This document shows, in pieces, positions 8,073 to 15,982 of a DNA stretch of 64,000 nt. The notes below the pieces were generated by a model that had not been told where the DNA came from, did no database searches, and saw only the letters and a list, made by a program, of their open reading frames with translations. The DNA is from Bacteroides eggerthii. Its GTDB lineage: Bacteria > Bacteroidota > Bacteroidia > Bacteroidales > Bacteroidaceae. The position numbers and the translations under genes are program-made. The stretch's first letter is position 1. Each line of letters opens with the position of its first letter. The DNA lies in NCBI RefSeq assembly GCF_025146565.1, contig NZ_CP102258.1, positions 992,001 to 1,056,000 of the forward strand, written 5' to 3'.

Positions 8073-9413
8073 ATGTCAAGAATTGAAGATGCCTTGAAGG
8101 CTGCGAATGAGACTTGTGCTCTTCGTATAGGTAGTGAAGTGTTAAATGAGGTCGCTGTTATGTTTAAAGAGCAGTTTCCCGGGAAAAGGGCGGTAGTCGT
8201 TGCTGATGAAACAACTTGGGATGTTGCTGGTAAAAAAGTGGAAGAAGAATTGAAAAAGGCAGGGGTGAGGTTGCAACCGGCATTCATCTTTACACAGCCG
8301 GACCTGTATGCTGAATATTCTTATATCGATCTTTTGGTCGAATCGTTGAAAGAGCATGACGCAATACCGGTAGCGGTAGGTTCTGGAACAATCAATGATT
8401 TGACAAAACTTTCCTCTCATCTGACAGGCAGGAGATATATGTGTGTAGCCACTGCGGCTTCTATGGATGGTTATACGGCATTTGGAGCGTCGATTACGGC
8501 GGAGGGTGCCAAACAAACGTTTAGTTGTCCGGCTCCTTTGGCTGTTTTGGCCGATACGAACATCATTAGAAAAGCTCCCGGCGTTATGACTGCTTCCGGG
8601 TATGCGGATTTATTTGCAAAAGTTACAGCAGGAGCTGACTGGATACTGGCTGATTGGATGGGTGTTGAGAAAATAGATGAGACTGCTTGGAGTATTGTTC
8701 AGGATGGTCTGCATGATGCTTTGGCAAATCCGGAGGGCGCTGCTGCAGGTGATGATGAGGCTATATCGCAACTGATTGAGGGGCTTATGCTGGGAGGTTT
8801 TGCTATGCAGTGGTCTAAATCAAGTCGGCCTGCTTCCGGTGCAGAGCACCAGTTTAGCCATCTTTGGAATATGGAACACCATTTGAATAATGGCGAACAT
8901 ATATCTCATGGATTTCAAGTCAGTATAGGAATGTTGGCTGTTACGGCATTCTATGAACAGGTTCTGAGGACCCCTTTGGAAAACTTGGATGTCGAAGCCT
9001 GTTGTGCAGCATGGCCGACTCCGGAGGAATTGAAGAAAGCTGCGCTCGAAATGTTTGTAGGAACTGATTTTCCGAATATCGGAGTACAGGAAACGAAAGC
9101 TAAGTACGTGACACGTGAAGAATTGGCCGTTCAGTTGCAGCAGTTGAAAGAATATTGGCCGAAAATTCGGGAACGCCTACTTGCACAGTTGCTTCCTTAT
9201 AAAGAAGTAAAACGGCGCTTGGAGTTGGTTGGGGCTCCTACGGAACCGGAACAAATCGGTATTACGAGGAAGCGTTTACGTGATACGTTTATTCGTGCGC
9301 AATTTATCCGTCGCCGTTTTACTGTGCTTGATCTTGCTGTGCGTAGCGGTTATATGAAGCAATGGTTGGACGGTTTGTTCGGCAAAGGAAAGATTTGGGA
9401 GATAACGGAATAA
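8073..9413 (+). CDS. sn-Glycerol-1-phosphate dehydrogenase (EgsA/AraM family)
   Basis: Interconverts sn-glycerol 1-phosphate and dihydroxyacetone phosphate with NAD(P), in the cytosol. The 446-residue protein belongs to the iron-type dehydrogenase superfamily. It has the nucleotide loop VGSGTINDLTK (102-112), the family block ATAASMDGYTAFGASI (127-141) and metal ligands consistent with D179 (GYADLF), H259 or H263 (AEHQFSHLW) and H279 (ISHGF). Archaea use this enzyme to make lipid backbones and Bacillus AraM makes a glyceryl ether precursor. Here it lies between a secreted phosphodiesterase and a glycerophosphate transporter, so a catabolic role is more likely (inference). It is longer than archaeal EgsA (about 350) and nearer to AraM (about 394). 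Confidence 0.88.
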   Translation: MSRIEDALKAANETCALRIGSEVLNEVAVMFKEQFPGKRAVVVADETTWDVAGKKVEEELKKAGVRLQPAFIFTQPDLYAEYSYIDLLVESLKEHDAIPVAVGSGTINDLTKLSSHLTGRRYMCVATAASMDGYTAFGASITAEGAKQTFSCPAPLAVLADTNIIRKAPGVMTASGYADLFAKVTAGADWILADWMGVEKIDETAWSIVQDGLHDALANPEGAAAGDDEAISQLIEGLMLGGFAMQWSKSSRPASGAEHQFSHLWNMEHHLNNGEHISHGFQVSIGMLAVTAFYEQVLRTPLENLDVEACCAAWPTPEELKKAALEMFVGTDFPNIGVQETKAKYVTREELAVQLQQLKEYWPKIRERLLAQLLPYKEVKRRLELVGAPTEPEQIGITRKRLRDTFIRAQFIRRRFTVLDLAVRSGYMKQWLDGLFGKGKIWEITE

Positions 9414-9426
9414 AATACGAAAGAAC

Positions 9427-10707
9427 ATGAAACAGGAGGGAATGACGCCTGAGGTGGCAAAGAAGTTTAAGTACTGGCAAACACGAACTATTATAGCAAG
9501 CATGATAGGCTATGCTTTGTTTTATTTTGTTCGTAAGAACCTAAGTATAGCGATGCCTGCCATGCAGGAAGATTTAGGCATCACAAAAGGAGATTTGGGA
9601 TTGTTCCTGACACTACATGGGTTGCTGTATGGGGTTTCAAAGTTCGCTAACGGTTTTATTGGCGATCGTGTGAATGCACGCTATTTTATGGTGACAGGAT
9701 TGGTACTTTCCGCCGTTTGTAATATTTTGTTTGGATTTAGTTCTGCGGTGCTTGTATTTGGCATCGTTTGGATGCTGAACGGCTGGTTTCAAGGGATGGG
9801 TTTTCCGCCTTGTGCTCGTTTGCTGACTCACTGGATTCCTCCTACGCAACTTGCAACCAAAATGTCCATATGGAATACTTCACATTCTATTGGTGCCGGC
9901 TTGGTGGTGATAGTATGCGGATATATTGTTAGCCTTGGGTGGCGTTGGTGCTTTTGGTTTCCTTCCATTATTGCTTTGGTAGGTGCGGTGGGACTTTGGT
10001 TTGCTCTGCGCGACACCCCTCGTTCTGTGGGCTTGCCGGAACTTAATCAAAAGGGAGCCGGCGAAGCTAAGGAAGAATCTTCCAAGGAGTTTAAGGCTTT
10101 TGTACGGAAACATGTTTTTGGAAACCCCACTATTTGGGTATTAGCCTTTGCTAATTTCTTTGTGTATATTGTCCGTTACGCTGTGCTTGATTGGGGACCT
10201 ACCCTTTTAGGAGAATGGAAAGGCATCTCCATTCAACATGCCGGCTGGATGGTCGCTGCCTTTGAAATCTCTGGTATTTTGGGGATGTTGACGGCAGGTT
10301 GGGCGACAGACCGCTTCTTTGGCGGGCGCGGACCACGAGTTTGCGTGCTTTGTATGGCTTTGGCTACGGTGTTTATAGCTTTATTTTGGGGATTACAAGA
10401 ACCTTCGATGTGGTTGGCTACATGTTTGCTCGGAGCTGCCGGATTCTGCATTTATGGCCCTCAGGCACTCGTCGGTATTGCTGCAGCCAATATAGCTACC
10501 AAAAAGGCGGCGGCTACGGCCGTTGGCTTTACAGGGTTGTTTGGTTATGCCAGTACGTTGGTTTCAGGTTGGGGATTAGGACTTCTGGCTCAACATTATG
10601 GTTGGGATGTAGCGGTCGGCGCGTTGATCTTAATAGCAGTTGTTGGTACTCTTATTTTTATGGCTGCATGGACGGCTAAAGCGAATGGATATGATGAAGG
10701 TAATTGA
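9427..10707 (+). CDS. GlpT/UhpT-family organophosphate:phosphate antiporter
   Basis: A 426-residue, 12-segment MFS protein of the organophosphate:Pi antiporter family. Residues important in E. coli GlpT are matched: R36 in FVRKNLSIAMP, K72 in GVSKF, H153 in WNTSHSIG and R250 in YIVRYAVLDW. It should import glycerol phosphate across the inner membrane in exchange for phosphate. It differs from the second GlpT homologue in this window at the substrate-side helix (WNTSHSIGAG here, WNCAHNVGGA there), so specificity may differ. Gaps of 13 and 12 bp to its neighbours place it in the G1P dehydrogenase operon. Confidence 0.9.
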   Translation: MKQEGMTPEVAKKFKYWQTRTIIASMIGYALFYFVRKNLSIAMPAMQEDLGITKGDLGLFLTLHGLLYGVSKFANGFIGDRVNARYFMVTGLVLSAVCNILFGFSSAVLVFGIVWMLNGWFQGMGFPPCARLLTHWIPPTQLATKMSIWNTSHSIGAGLVVIVCGYIVSLGWRWCFWFPSIIALVGAVGLWFALRDTPRSVGLPELNQKGAGEAKEESSKEFKAFVRKHVFGNPTIWVLAFANFFVYIVRYAVLDWGPTLLGEWKGISIQHAGWMVAAFEISGILGMLTAGWATDRFFGGRGPRVCVLCMALATVFIALFWGLQEPSMWLATCLLGAAGFCIYGPQALVGIAAANIATKKAAATAVGFTGLFGYASTLVSGWGLGLLAQHYGWDVAVGALILIAVVGTLIFMAAWTAKANGYDEGN

Positions 10708-10719
10708 AGGAATTGAAAA

Positions 10720-11562
10720 ATGGATATAAATGAAATAATATTGGAAAAGGTTCGCCGAGTGAAGCATGTAGCTTTAGATATGGATGGGACTATTTATAAT
10801 GGAGGGACGCTTTTCCCTTTTACGATTGGTTTTTTGGATAAAATGAAAGAGCTGGGTATTGGCTATTCGTTTTTGACTAATAATCCTTCGAGAAGTACTA
10901 ACGATTATTTGAAGCATTTGAATGATATGGGAATTAAGGCTTCAAAAGATGAGTTCTATACGTCAGCTCAGGCTACAATCGATTATCTCCGGTTGTATCG
11001 TCCTGATTGTAAGCGGCTTTTCATTTTGGGGACTCCAAGCATGATAAAAGAGTTTGAGGAGGCCGGGTTTGAGTCTACAATGGACGATGCAAATGATGAG
11101 CCGGATGCTGTTGTTGTAGGATTTGATATGTCCTTGGTATATTCGCGCTTGTGTCGTGCTGCGTGGTGGATTAATCAGAAGAAGCTTTATCTTGCGACTA
11201 ACCCAGACCGGATATGCCCGACTGATAAATCCTTGGTGCTGGTTGATTGTGGGTCTATTTGTTCAAGTTTGGAGCATGCCACCGGGCGAAAGCCGGATAT
11301 GGTTATCGGCAAGCCTGATCCTCGAATGTTGAACGGTATCATGGAACGTCATAATCTGCAAGCTGAACAAATAGCTATGGTTGGTGATCGGATTTATACG
11401 GATATTCTTATGGCACAGCGGGCAAACGCTCTGTCGGTGTTGGTTCTTTCAGGAGAGACAACGCATAAGGAAGCTGTGGCTCTTCAGCCTAACCCGGATT
11501 TGATTATGCGCGATTTGGCGGAATTTCAGGAAATGATTTTATTAGCACATAGTACGTTTTAA
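10720..11562 (+). CDS. HAD-IIA (NagD/AraL-like) phosphatase
   Basis: A 280-residue cytosolic HAD hydrolase with the nucleophile motif LDMDGTIY (D20, acid/base D22), the motif II block FLTNNPSRS, and the C-terminal VIGKPDPRML and MVGDRIYTDILMA segments. The length and C2b cap type fit the NagD/AraL subfamily, which dephosphorylates sugar and polyol phosphates; mammalian glycerol-3-phosphate phosphatase also belongs here. Its position beside G1P dehydrogenase mirrors araL-araM of Bacillus subtilis. I infer dephosphorylation of glycerol phosphate or an overflow metabolite. The substrate cannot be read from sequence. Confidence 0.85.
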   Translation: MDINEIILEKVRRVKHVALDMDGTIYNGGTLFPFTIGFLDKMKELGIGYSFLTNNPSRSTNDYLKHLNDMGIKASKDEFYTSAQATIDYLRLYRPDCKRLFILGTPSMIKEFEEAGFESTMDDANDEPDAVVVGFDMSLVYSRLCRAAWWINQKKLYLATNPDRICPTDKSLVLVDCGSICSSLEHATGRKPDMVIGKPDPRMLNGIMERHNLQAEQIAMVGDRIYTDILMAQRANALSVLVLSGETTHKEAVALQPNPDLIMRDLAEFQEMILLAHSTF

Positions 11563-11565
11563 TAT

Positions 11566-12657
11566 ATGAAGGTAAAAGTTTTTTTTTACGTATTATTTTT
11601 CTCGATAACAGGTAAATACGGTTTGTTACAGGCGGCTCAACCGCCTGTAACTTTTTTATTTAAGGCCTTGCAGATGAATATCTGGATGGGTGGCTCTAAG
11701 GTGGATGGGGCGGTTGGTATGATTGTCGATGAAATCATTCATTCGGATGCGGACATCATCTTTCTTAATGAACTGCGGGATTATCGGGGAGAGAATTTTA
11801 TTTCTTATATGGTAAAGGAACTGAACCGGCGTGGTTATACTTTTTATGGGAAGAACAGTTCTTTGTCAGTAGGAGTGCTGTCGCGCTTTCCGATTGATGA
11901 GCAGGAAACAGTCTATCCGCGTGTAAAAGGAGAAAAAGGTGCAATTTTGCGTGTATTGCTTACTGTTGCCGGTAGAAAAGTAGCGGTATATGCCGCTCAT
12001 CTAGATTATCGGCATTATGCCTGTTATCTACCCAGGGGATATAGCGGGAGTGATTGGAAAAAGATAGCTAAGCCTGTGTTGAATGAGGAGGATATCCTTG
12101 CAATGAATGGAAAGAGTGACCGGAAGAAAGCGGTTGAAGTTTTTTTGCAGCGAGTACGGTTGGACATTGAACAGAAACACACCATTCTACTAGCAGGTGA
12201 CTTCAATGAACCGTCTCATTTGGATTGGAAAGAAGATACGAAAAAGTTGTGGGGACATAATGGGGTAATAGTGAATTGGGACTGTTCCCGTATGCTCTAT
12301 GAGGCAGGTTTCAGGGATGCTTATCGTTCGGTTTATCCTAATCCCGTTACTCATCCGGGCTTTACGTATCCTGCCGGAAACAAATGTGCACCTGTGGCTA
12401 AATTGACGTGGGCGCCTGAGGCTGATGAACGAGAACGAATTGATTTTATTTATTATTACCCTTCCCCGTTTTTGGTTCCGGAAGAAGCTTGGATTGTAGG
12501 GCCTGTACATTCTGTTGTGAAAGGAAAAATGAAAAAGGAGAGGAGTTCGGATTGTTTTATTCGCCCTAAGAGAGGGTGGCCCACAGATCATAAAGCTGTG
12601 ATGCTCTCTTTTCGCGTTTCTGGACTACATTCGGAAAATCCTTGCAATATGAATTGA
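11566..12657 (+). CDS. Secreted endonuclease/exonuclease/phosphatase-fold phosphodiesterase
   Basis: The 363-residue protein has a hydrophobic N-terminus that looks like a signal peptide ending near LLQAAQ. EEP-superfamily residues are visible: N38 (QMNIW), E69 (FLNEL), H145 and D147 (AHLDYRH), D212 and N214 (AGDFNEPSHLDW), and a C-terminal DHKAV. This superfamily includes sphingomyelinases, nucleases and inositol phosphatases, so a phosphodiesterase activity is likely but the substrate is open. It starts 3 bp after the HAD gene in an operon for glycerophosphate use, which suggests attack on a glycerol-phosphate polymer or lipid head group in the periplasm (inference). Confidence 0.85.
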   Translation: MKVKVFFYVLFFSITGKYGLLQAAQPPVTFLFKALQMNIWMGGSKVDGAVGMIVDEIIHSDADIIFLNELRDYRGENFISYMVKELNRRGYTFYGKNSSLSVGVLSRFPIDEQETVYPRVKGEKGAILRVLLTVAGRKVAVYAAHLDYRHYACYLPRGYSGSDWKKIAKPVLNEEDILAMNGKSDRKKAVEVFLQRVRLDIEQKHTILLAGDFNEPSHLDWKEDTKKLWGHNGVIVNWDCSRMLYEAGFRDAYRSVYPNPVTHPGFTYPAGNKCAPVAKLTWAPEADERERIDFIYYYPSPFLVPEEAWIVGPVHSVVKGKMKKERSSDCFIRPKRGWPTDHKAVMLSFRVSGLHSENPCNMN

Positions 12658-12676
12658 AAAAACATGGAGGTGTGTT

Positions 12677-12732
12677 AAAATAGAACTCGGCTATCATTCT
12701 AAACAACAGAATGATAGCCGAATTCTATTTTG
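12677..12732. terminator. Bidirectional terminator between convergent genes
   Basis: A near-perfect stem of about 20 bp (arms 12681-12700 and 12708-12727, core CGGCTATCATTCT / AGAATGATAGCCG, 7-nt loop) is flanked by AAAA on the left and TTTT on the right. It can stop transcription from the operon to the left and from the GH13 gene to the right. Confidence 0.9.
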
Positions 12733-12768
12733 ATATAATCCTGTGTAAGATCTTTTTCCCCATTAATG

Positions 12769-14451
12769 TTATTTGGTCCTTATTTTACATAAGATAGCTG
12801 AAGTAGCGGGCATTTGAAGGCGTGTTTCTCCTTTTTTTGTTTTAATCCGATAGCTGGAAGTCGTTCCTGCTAACCATTCAATCTTTGAATTGTCCGGCAG
12901 GTTGACGGCTGTCTCCGCTTTTTGCCCGCTGGGGTTTAACACGATGAAATACTGTTCATCGCCTATCCATCTCATGTATGCAAAAGGGTATGGCTGTTCT
13001 ATGTCGCTAATAGCTTTCCAGTCGCCTCTTGTGCCAATCGCTGGTATGTTCTTTCTGATTTCCAGTAGAGTGCGTACATAATTCAAGATGGAAGTACGGT
13101 CGTTTTCTTGCGAGGCTACATTGGGGTAATTGTCGGCAGGGTCTATCGGCAAATAGATTTGGTCGGATGGTGCGGATGAAAATCCGGCGTTCAATCCTGT
13201 TTCCCATTGCATAGGAGTGCGACAACTGCTTCTGTTGCGTGCGCTCTTACTCCCTTCTTTGTAAGGGGCTTCTTCCAGGTTTCTCATACCTATTTCCTCA
13301 CCATAGTATATGATAGGTGGCCAAGGCATAGTGAGAAAGAGGGTTAATGCTACTTTGAGTTCTTCCGGTGTGTTGCGTTGCAGGCGGTTTAGTCGCCATA
13401 TGTCATGGCTGCACGTAGGCATGGTGGCATATCCCAGGTTTCTGGTTGCTTGATATTCTTTGCCATAATTAGTTACAAACTCTTTGATTTGTCCATTGCC
13501 GGATTTGTCGAAGTAGCAGTTGTTTGGTTTTCCTTTGTCGTCTGTGTTGCAGACAAGGTTTCGGTATATTTTCACTCCGTTGTGAATAATAAGATCGATG
13601 TTGAATCCAGCTTTGATAGCTTCATGCGGCATACTCCATTCCGACATCATGATTCCTTCCGGATATTTCTTGTTGAACCAGCTTAGGATCTCGTCCCACA
13701 ATTGCATGGTGGCTGTGTGGTTGCGGTCATCGCGTTTGATGAGGCTTTGTGCCATGTCTACGCGGAATCCGTCTACTCCTTTGTCCATCCAGAAAGCAAT
13801 GATATTTTTCAGTTCGCGGCGGACAGCTTGTGGTCCGGGAGCATTGACGGACTGTTCCCAGGGATGGTTGGGATCGGGTTGGGCAAATCCGTAATTCAGT
13901 GCAGGTTGGCAGTCAAAGAAGTTTTTCATATAGTATCCGTTGCGTGCTGCGTCTGGTGCGTCTACGTACTTTTGGGGTTTTTGTTTTTTGTCGGTTGTCC
14001 AAATGTAGTAATCACTATGTTGCAGGTTGGTATCAGTCTGCTTGGACTGTAAAAACCATGGATGCTTATCCGAGGTATGTCCAGCCACAAGGTCCAGACA
14101 AACTCGGATACCTTTGGAGTGTGCTGTCTGAATAAGTGCTGTCAATGTTTCGTTTTGACCAAACCGGGGATCAATACGGTAAAAGTCAGTGATGTCGTAT
14201 CCGCCGTCCTTGAATTCGGAAGAGAAAATAGGGCTGAGCCAAATGGTGTTTACTCCGATTGAACGGATATAATCCAGTCTGGAGTGAATTCCTTTCAGAT
14301 CTCCGATGCCATTTCCGTCACTGTCTTGAAAGCTGCTGGGATATATATGGTATATGACTGCGTCTTTTAGCCATTCGGGACCTTTCTGCGAGAAAGCTTC
14401 AGTAGATAAAATGAAGCATAATAGTAAAAATAATGTTTCTTTTGTTTTCAT
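12769..14451 (-). CDS. Secreted GH13 alpha-glucosidase-like enzyme (copy 1)
   Basis: 560 residues with a signal peptide (cleavage near AFSQ). The TIM-barrel GH13 signatures are present: nucleophile D232 in GFRVDMAQS, acid/base E271 in SEWSMP and transition-state D350 in CSHD. QDSDGNGIGDLKGI is typical of oligosaccharide-acting GH13 alpha-glucosidases. Two usual residues are replaced: region I reads DLVAGH rather than D-V-NH, and S348 stands where Asn-His-Asp is usual. It is a full-length paralog of the GH13 at 22691-24373. It is transcribed leftward and divergently from the SusC operon. I infer periplasmic removal of alpha-linked glucose; the linkage is unknown. Confidence 0.9.
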   Translation of the reverse strand: MKTKETLFLLLCFILSTEAFSQKGPEWLKDAVIYHIYPSSFQDSDGNGIGDLKGIHSRLDYIRSIGVNTIWLSPIFSSEFKDGGYDITDFYRIDPRFGQNETLTALIQTAHSKGIRVCLDLVAGHTSDKHPWFLQSKQTDTNLQHSDYYIWTTDKKQKPQKYVDAPDAARNGYYMKNFFDCQPALNYGFAQPDPNHPWEQSVNAPGPQAVRRELKNIIAFWMDKGVDGFRVDMAQSLIKRDDRNHTATMQLWDEILSWFNKKYPEGIMMSEWSMPHEAIKAGFNIDLIIHNGVKIYRNLVCNTDDKGKPNNCYFDKSGNGQIKEFVTNYGKEYQATRNLGYATMPTCSHDIWRLNRLQRNTPEELKVALTLFLTMPWPPIIYYGEEIGMRNLEEAPYKEGSKSARNRSSCRTPMQWETGLNAGFSSAPSDQIYLPIDPADNYPNVASQENDRTSILNYVRTLLEIRKNIPAIGTRGDWKAISDIEQPYPFAYMRWIGDEQYFIVLNPSGQKAETAVNLPDNSKIEWLAGTTSSYRIKTKKGETRLQMPATSAILCKIRTK

Positions 14452-14808
14452 ATCATTTCGATTGTTGATGATTTATATACCGCAAATATAATAATTTGTG
14501 GAAGATAGGGCAGATAAATACTCTTTGAAATTGTGACTTTTAACTTTTATTGGACGTCTCTCTTGTTGCGTTTAGCTTTGCTTTTAATGATTTTGTATTG
14601 CGTTTGTGTTTCATTTGTGTTTCTTTTTCTTTAATATTTATTCTTATTTTGCATTTTTCTTTCGTTTTCTTGCTATTATTTTCGTTTTTTATTTGCTGTA
14701 TTATTTTTTATATTTATATTTGTCGCGGAAAGTTATCTAAATGAATATGACGACAGATTAAATTTCGTTTATAAATATCTGATATTAATTATTATAATAT
14801 ATAAGACT
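14452..14808. promoter_or_regulatory. Divergent control region for GH13 and the SusC/D operon
   Basis: A 357-bp, very T-rich region with no gene. On the plus strand TTTG (14692-14695), 19 bp, and TATATTTG (14715-14722) form a textbook Bacteroides promoter for the lipoprotein/SusC operon. On the minus strand TATATTTG (complement of 14483-14490) is a candidate -7 box for the GH13 gene. TTTCGTTT occurs exactly three times: 14660-14667, 14680-14687 (20 bp apart, on the same helix face) and 14763-14770 in the leader. The same octamer recurs before the glycerophosphodiesterase operon, suggesting one regulator for both. Confidence 0.62.
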
Positions 14809-15939
14809 ATGAAAACATTATGCAGTATGGCACTTAAGACAGTGCTACTTTGTGCTTGCTTCTCTTCTGTGTTATTTGCTTGTGAAGATGGTGAGACGGT
14901 TGAACCTACTGAAAAAAAGCCTTTGGTTTTTAATGAGCCGTATTTTGAGAAACTTTCGAAACCTCTTTCCGAAGATTTGATTTACAGTAAAGGTGTATCT
15001 TTGAAAAGAAACGCTGTAATTCAAAGCATGGATATTGCCAAGAACGGTGATATTTATTATGTGCAGATAGCGGGAAGCAGCCAGCATCAGTTGAATGTGT
15101 TGCATGGAGCGCCTAATGCTACCAATCCTTCGGAATGTATGGTATTTGAATTCTTTGGACATGGAACGAACATGGCTGTTGAAGAAGCTGCCGACGGAAC
15201 TTATATTTGGTTAGGGAGTCATGGCAATAAGGGGAGTGACAAAAGTTATGGCGGTTCGCAGACGATATGCCGCGTGAAGTATGAACCGGGAACAAGTGTA
15301 CAGCTTGCCGGAGGGGATGTATTCCATCTGAAAGGTACCCGTAATATACATCCTGCAATTAATGTGGAGAAAGATTTGCTGGGAGTACAATATTCCAAGA
15401 AGGTGTCGGGGGTTAATACGCGTGTTTTTGTAGCTTATCGTTTGAGTGAAGCTATGAAGCTGGCTCCGGTGGATGTCGTGCTGGAACCTCTGAAGTATGG
15501 CGGTGAAGATGAGGCTACTCCTGAGAAAACAGTGACGTTGACTGTCAAGGCGAGAGAGCTTTCTCAGCTTCAGCCTCTTTATCAATTTGCGGTTTCCGAC
15601 GGACATGGAGGAAGTGTAGGCGAGTTGGCTTTTCAGGGTTATGATATTGATGAGCAATTCGTCTACTATTATGAGGGTATGGGATATCTTGAAGCCGATC
15701 CTTCAAAGGCTTATGTAAGTATATTGGACAAAAACGGCCTTCTTTCTGCACGAAAGGAAGTGGCTGCTGTTGCAGATGCCGAGAAACTGAATGAATTCGG
15801 AATGACCGATCGTGGGTATATGGAAGCGGAAGGTATCAAAGTGAAGAATGGCACGCTGTACTTGGGTTTTGCATCGAGAAAAATGGAAGGAAAGGATGAT
15901 AAGCGCCTGGCGAATATTTTGATTTATCGCAATAAATGA
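14809..15939 (+). CDS. Surface lipoprotein resembling the helveticin J / TagC beta-propeller family
   Basis: 376 residues with a lipoprotein signal (LFAC, cysteine 25). The body has features that I associate with helveticin J and the P68 RBP/TagC-like propeller: an N-terminal block QSMDIAKNGDIYYVQ, a GHGTNMAVEEAADGTYIW segment, LAFQGYDIDEQFVYYY, and near the C-terminus YMEAEGIKVKNGTLYLGFAS. The phage P68 member binds wall teichoic acid. As the first gene of a SusC/D operon it could act as a surface ligand-binding protein. The lipoprotein call is firm; the fold assignment is from memory of the family pattern and is tentative. Confidence 0.6.
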   Translation: MKTLCSMALKTVLLCACFSSVLFACEDGETVEPTEKKPLVFNEPYFEKLSKPLSEDLIYSKGVSLKRNAVIQSMDIAKNGDIYYVQIAGSSQHQLNVLHGAPNATNPSECMVFEFFGHGTNMAVEEAADGTYIWLGSHGNKGSDKSYGGSQTICRVKYEPGTSVQLAGGDVFHLKGTRNIHPAINVEKDLLGVQYSKKVSGVNTRVFVAYRLSEAMKLAPVDVVLEPLKYGGEDEATPEKTVTLTVKARELSQLQPLYQFAVSDGHGGSVGELAFQGYDIDEQFVYYYEGMGYLEADPSKAYVSILDKNGLLSARKEVAAVADAEKLNEFGMTDRGYMEAEGIKVKNGTLYLGFASRKMEGKDDKRLANILIYRNK

Positions 15940-15982
15940 TTCTGGTTTTAAAAGTGAAGATAATTTTCAAAAGATAAATACT

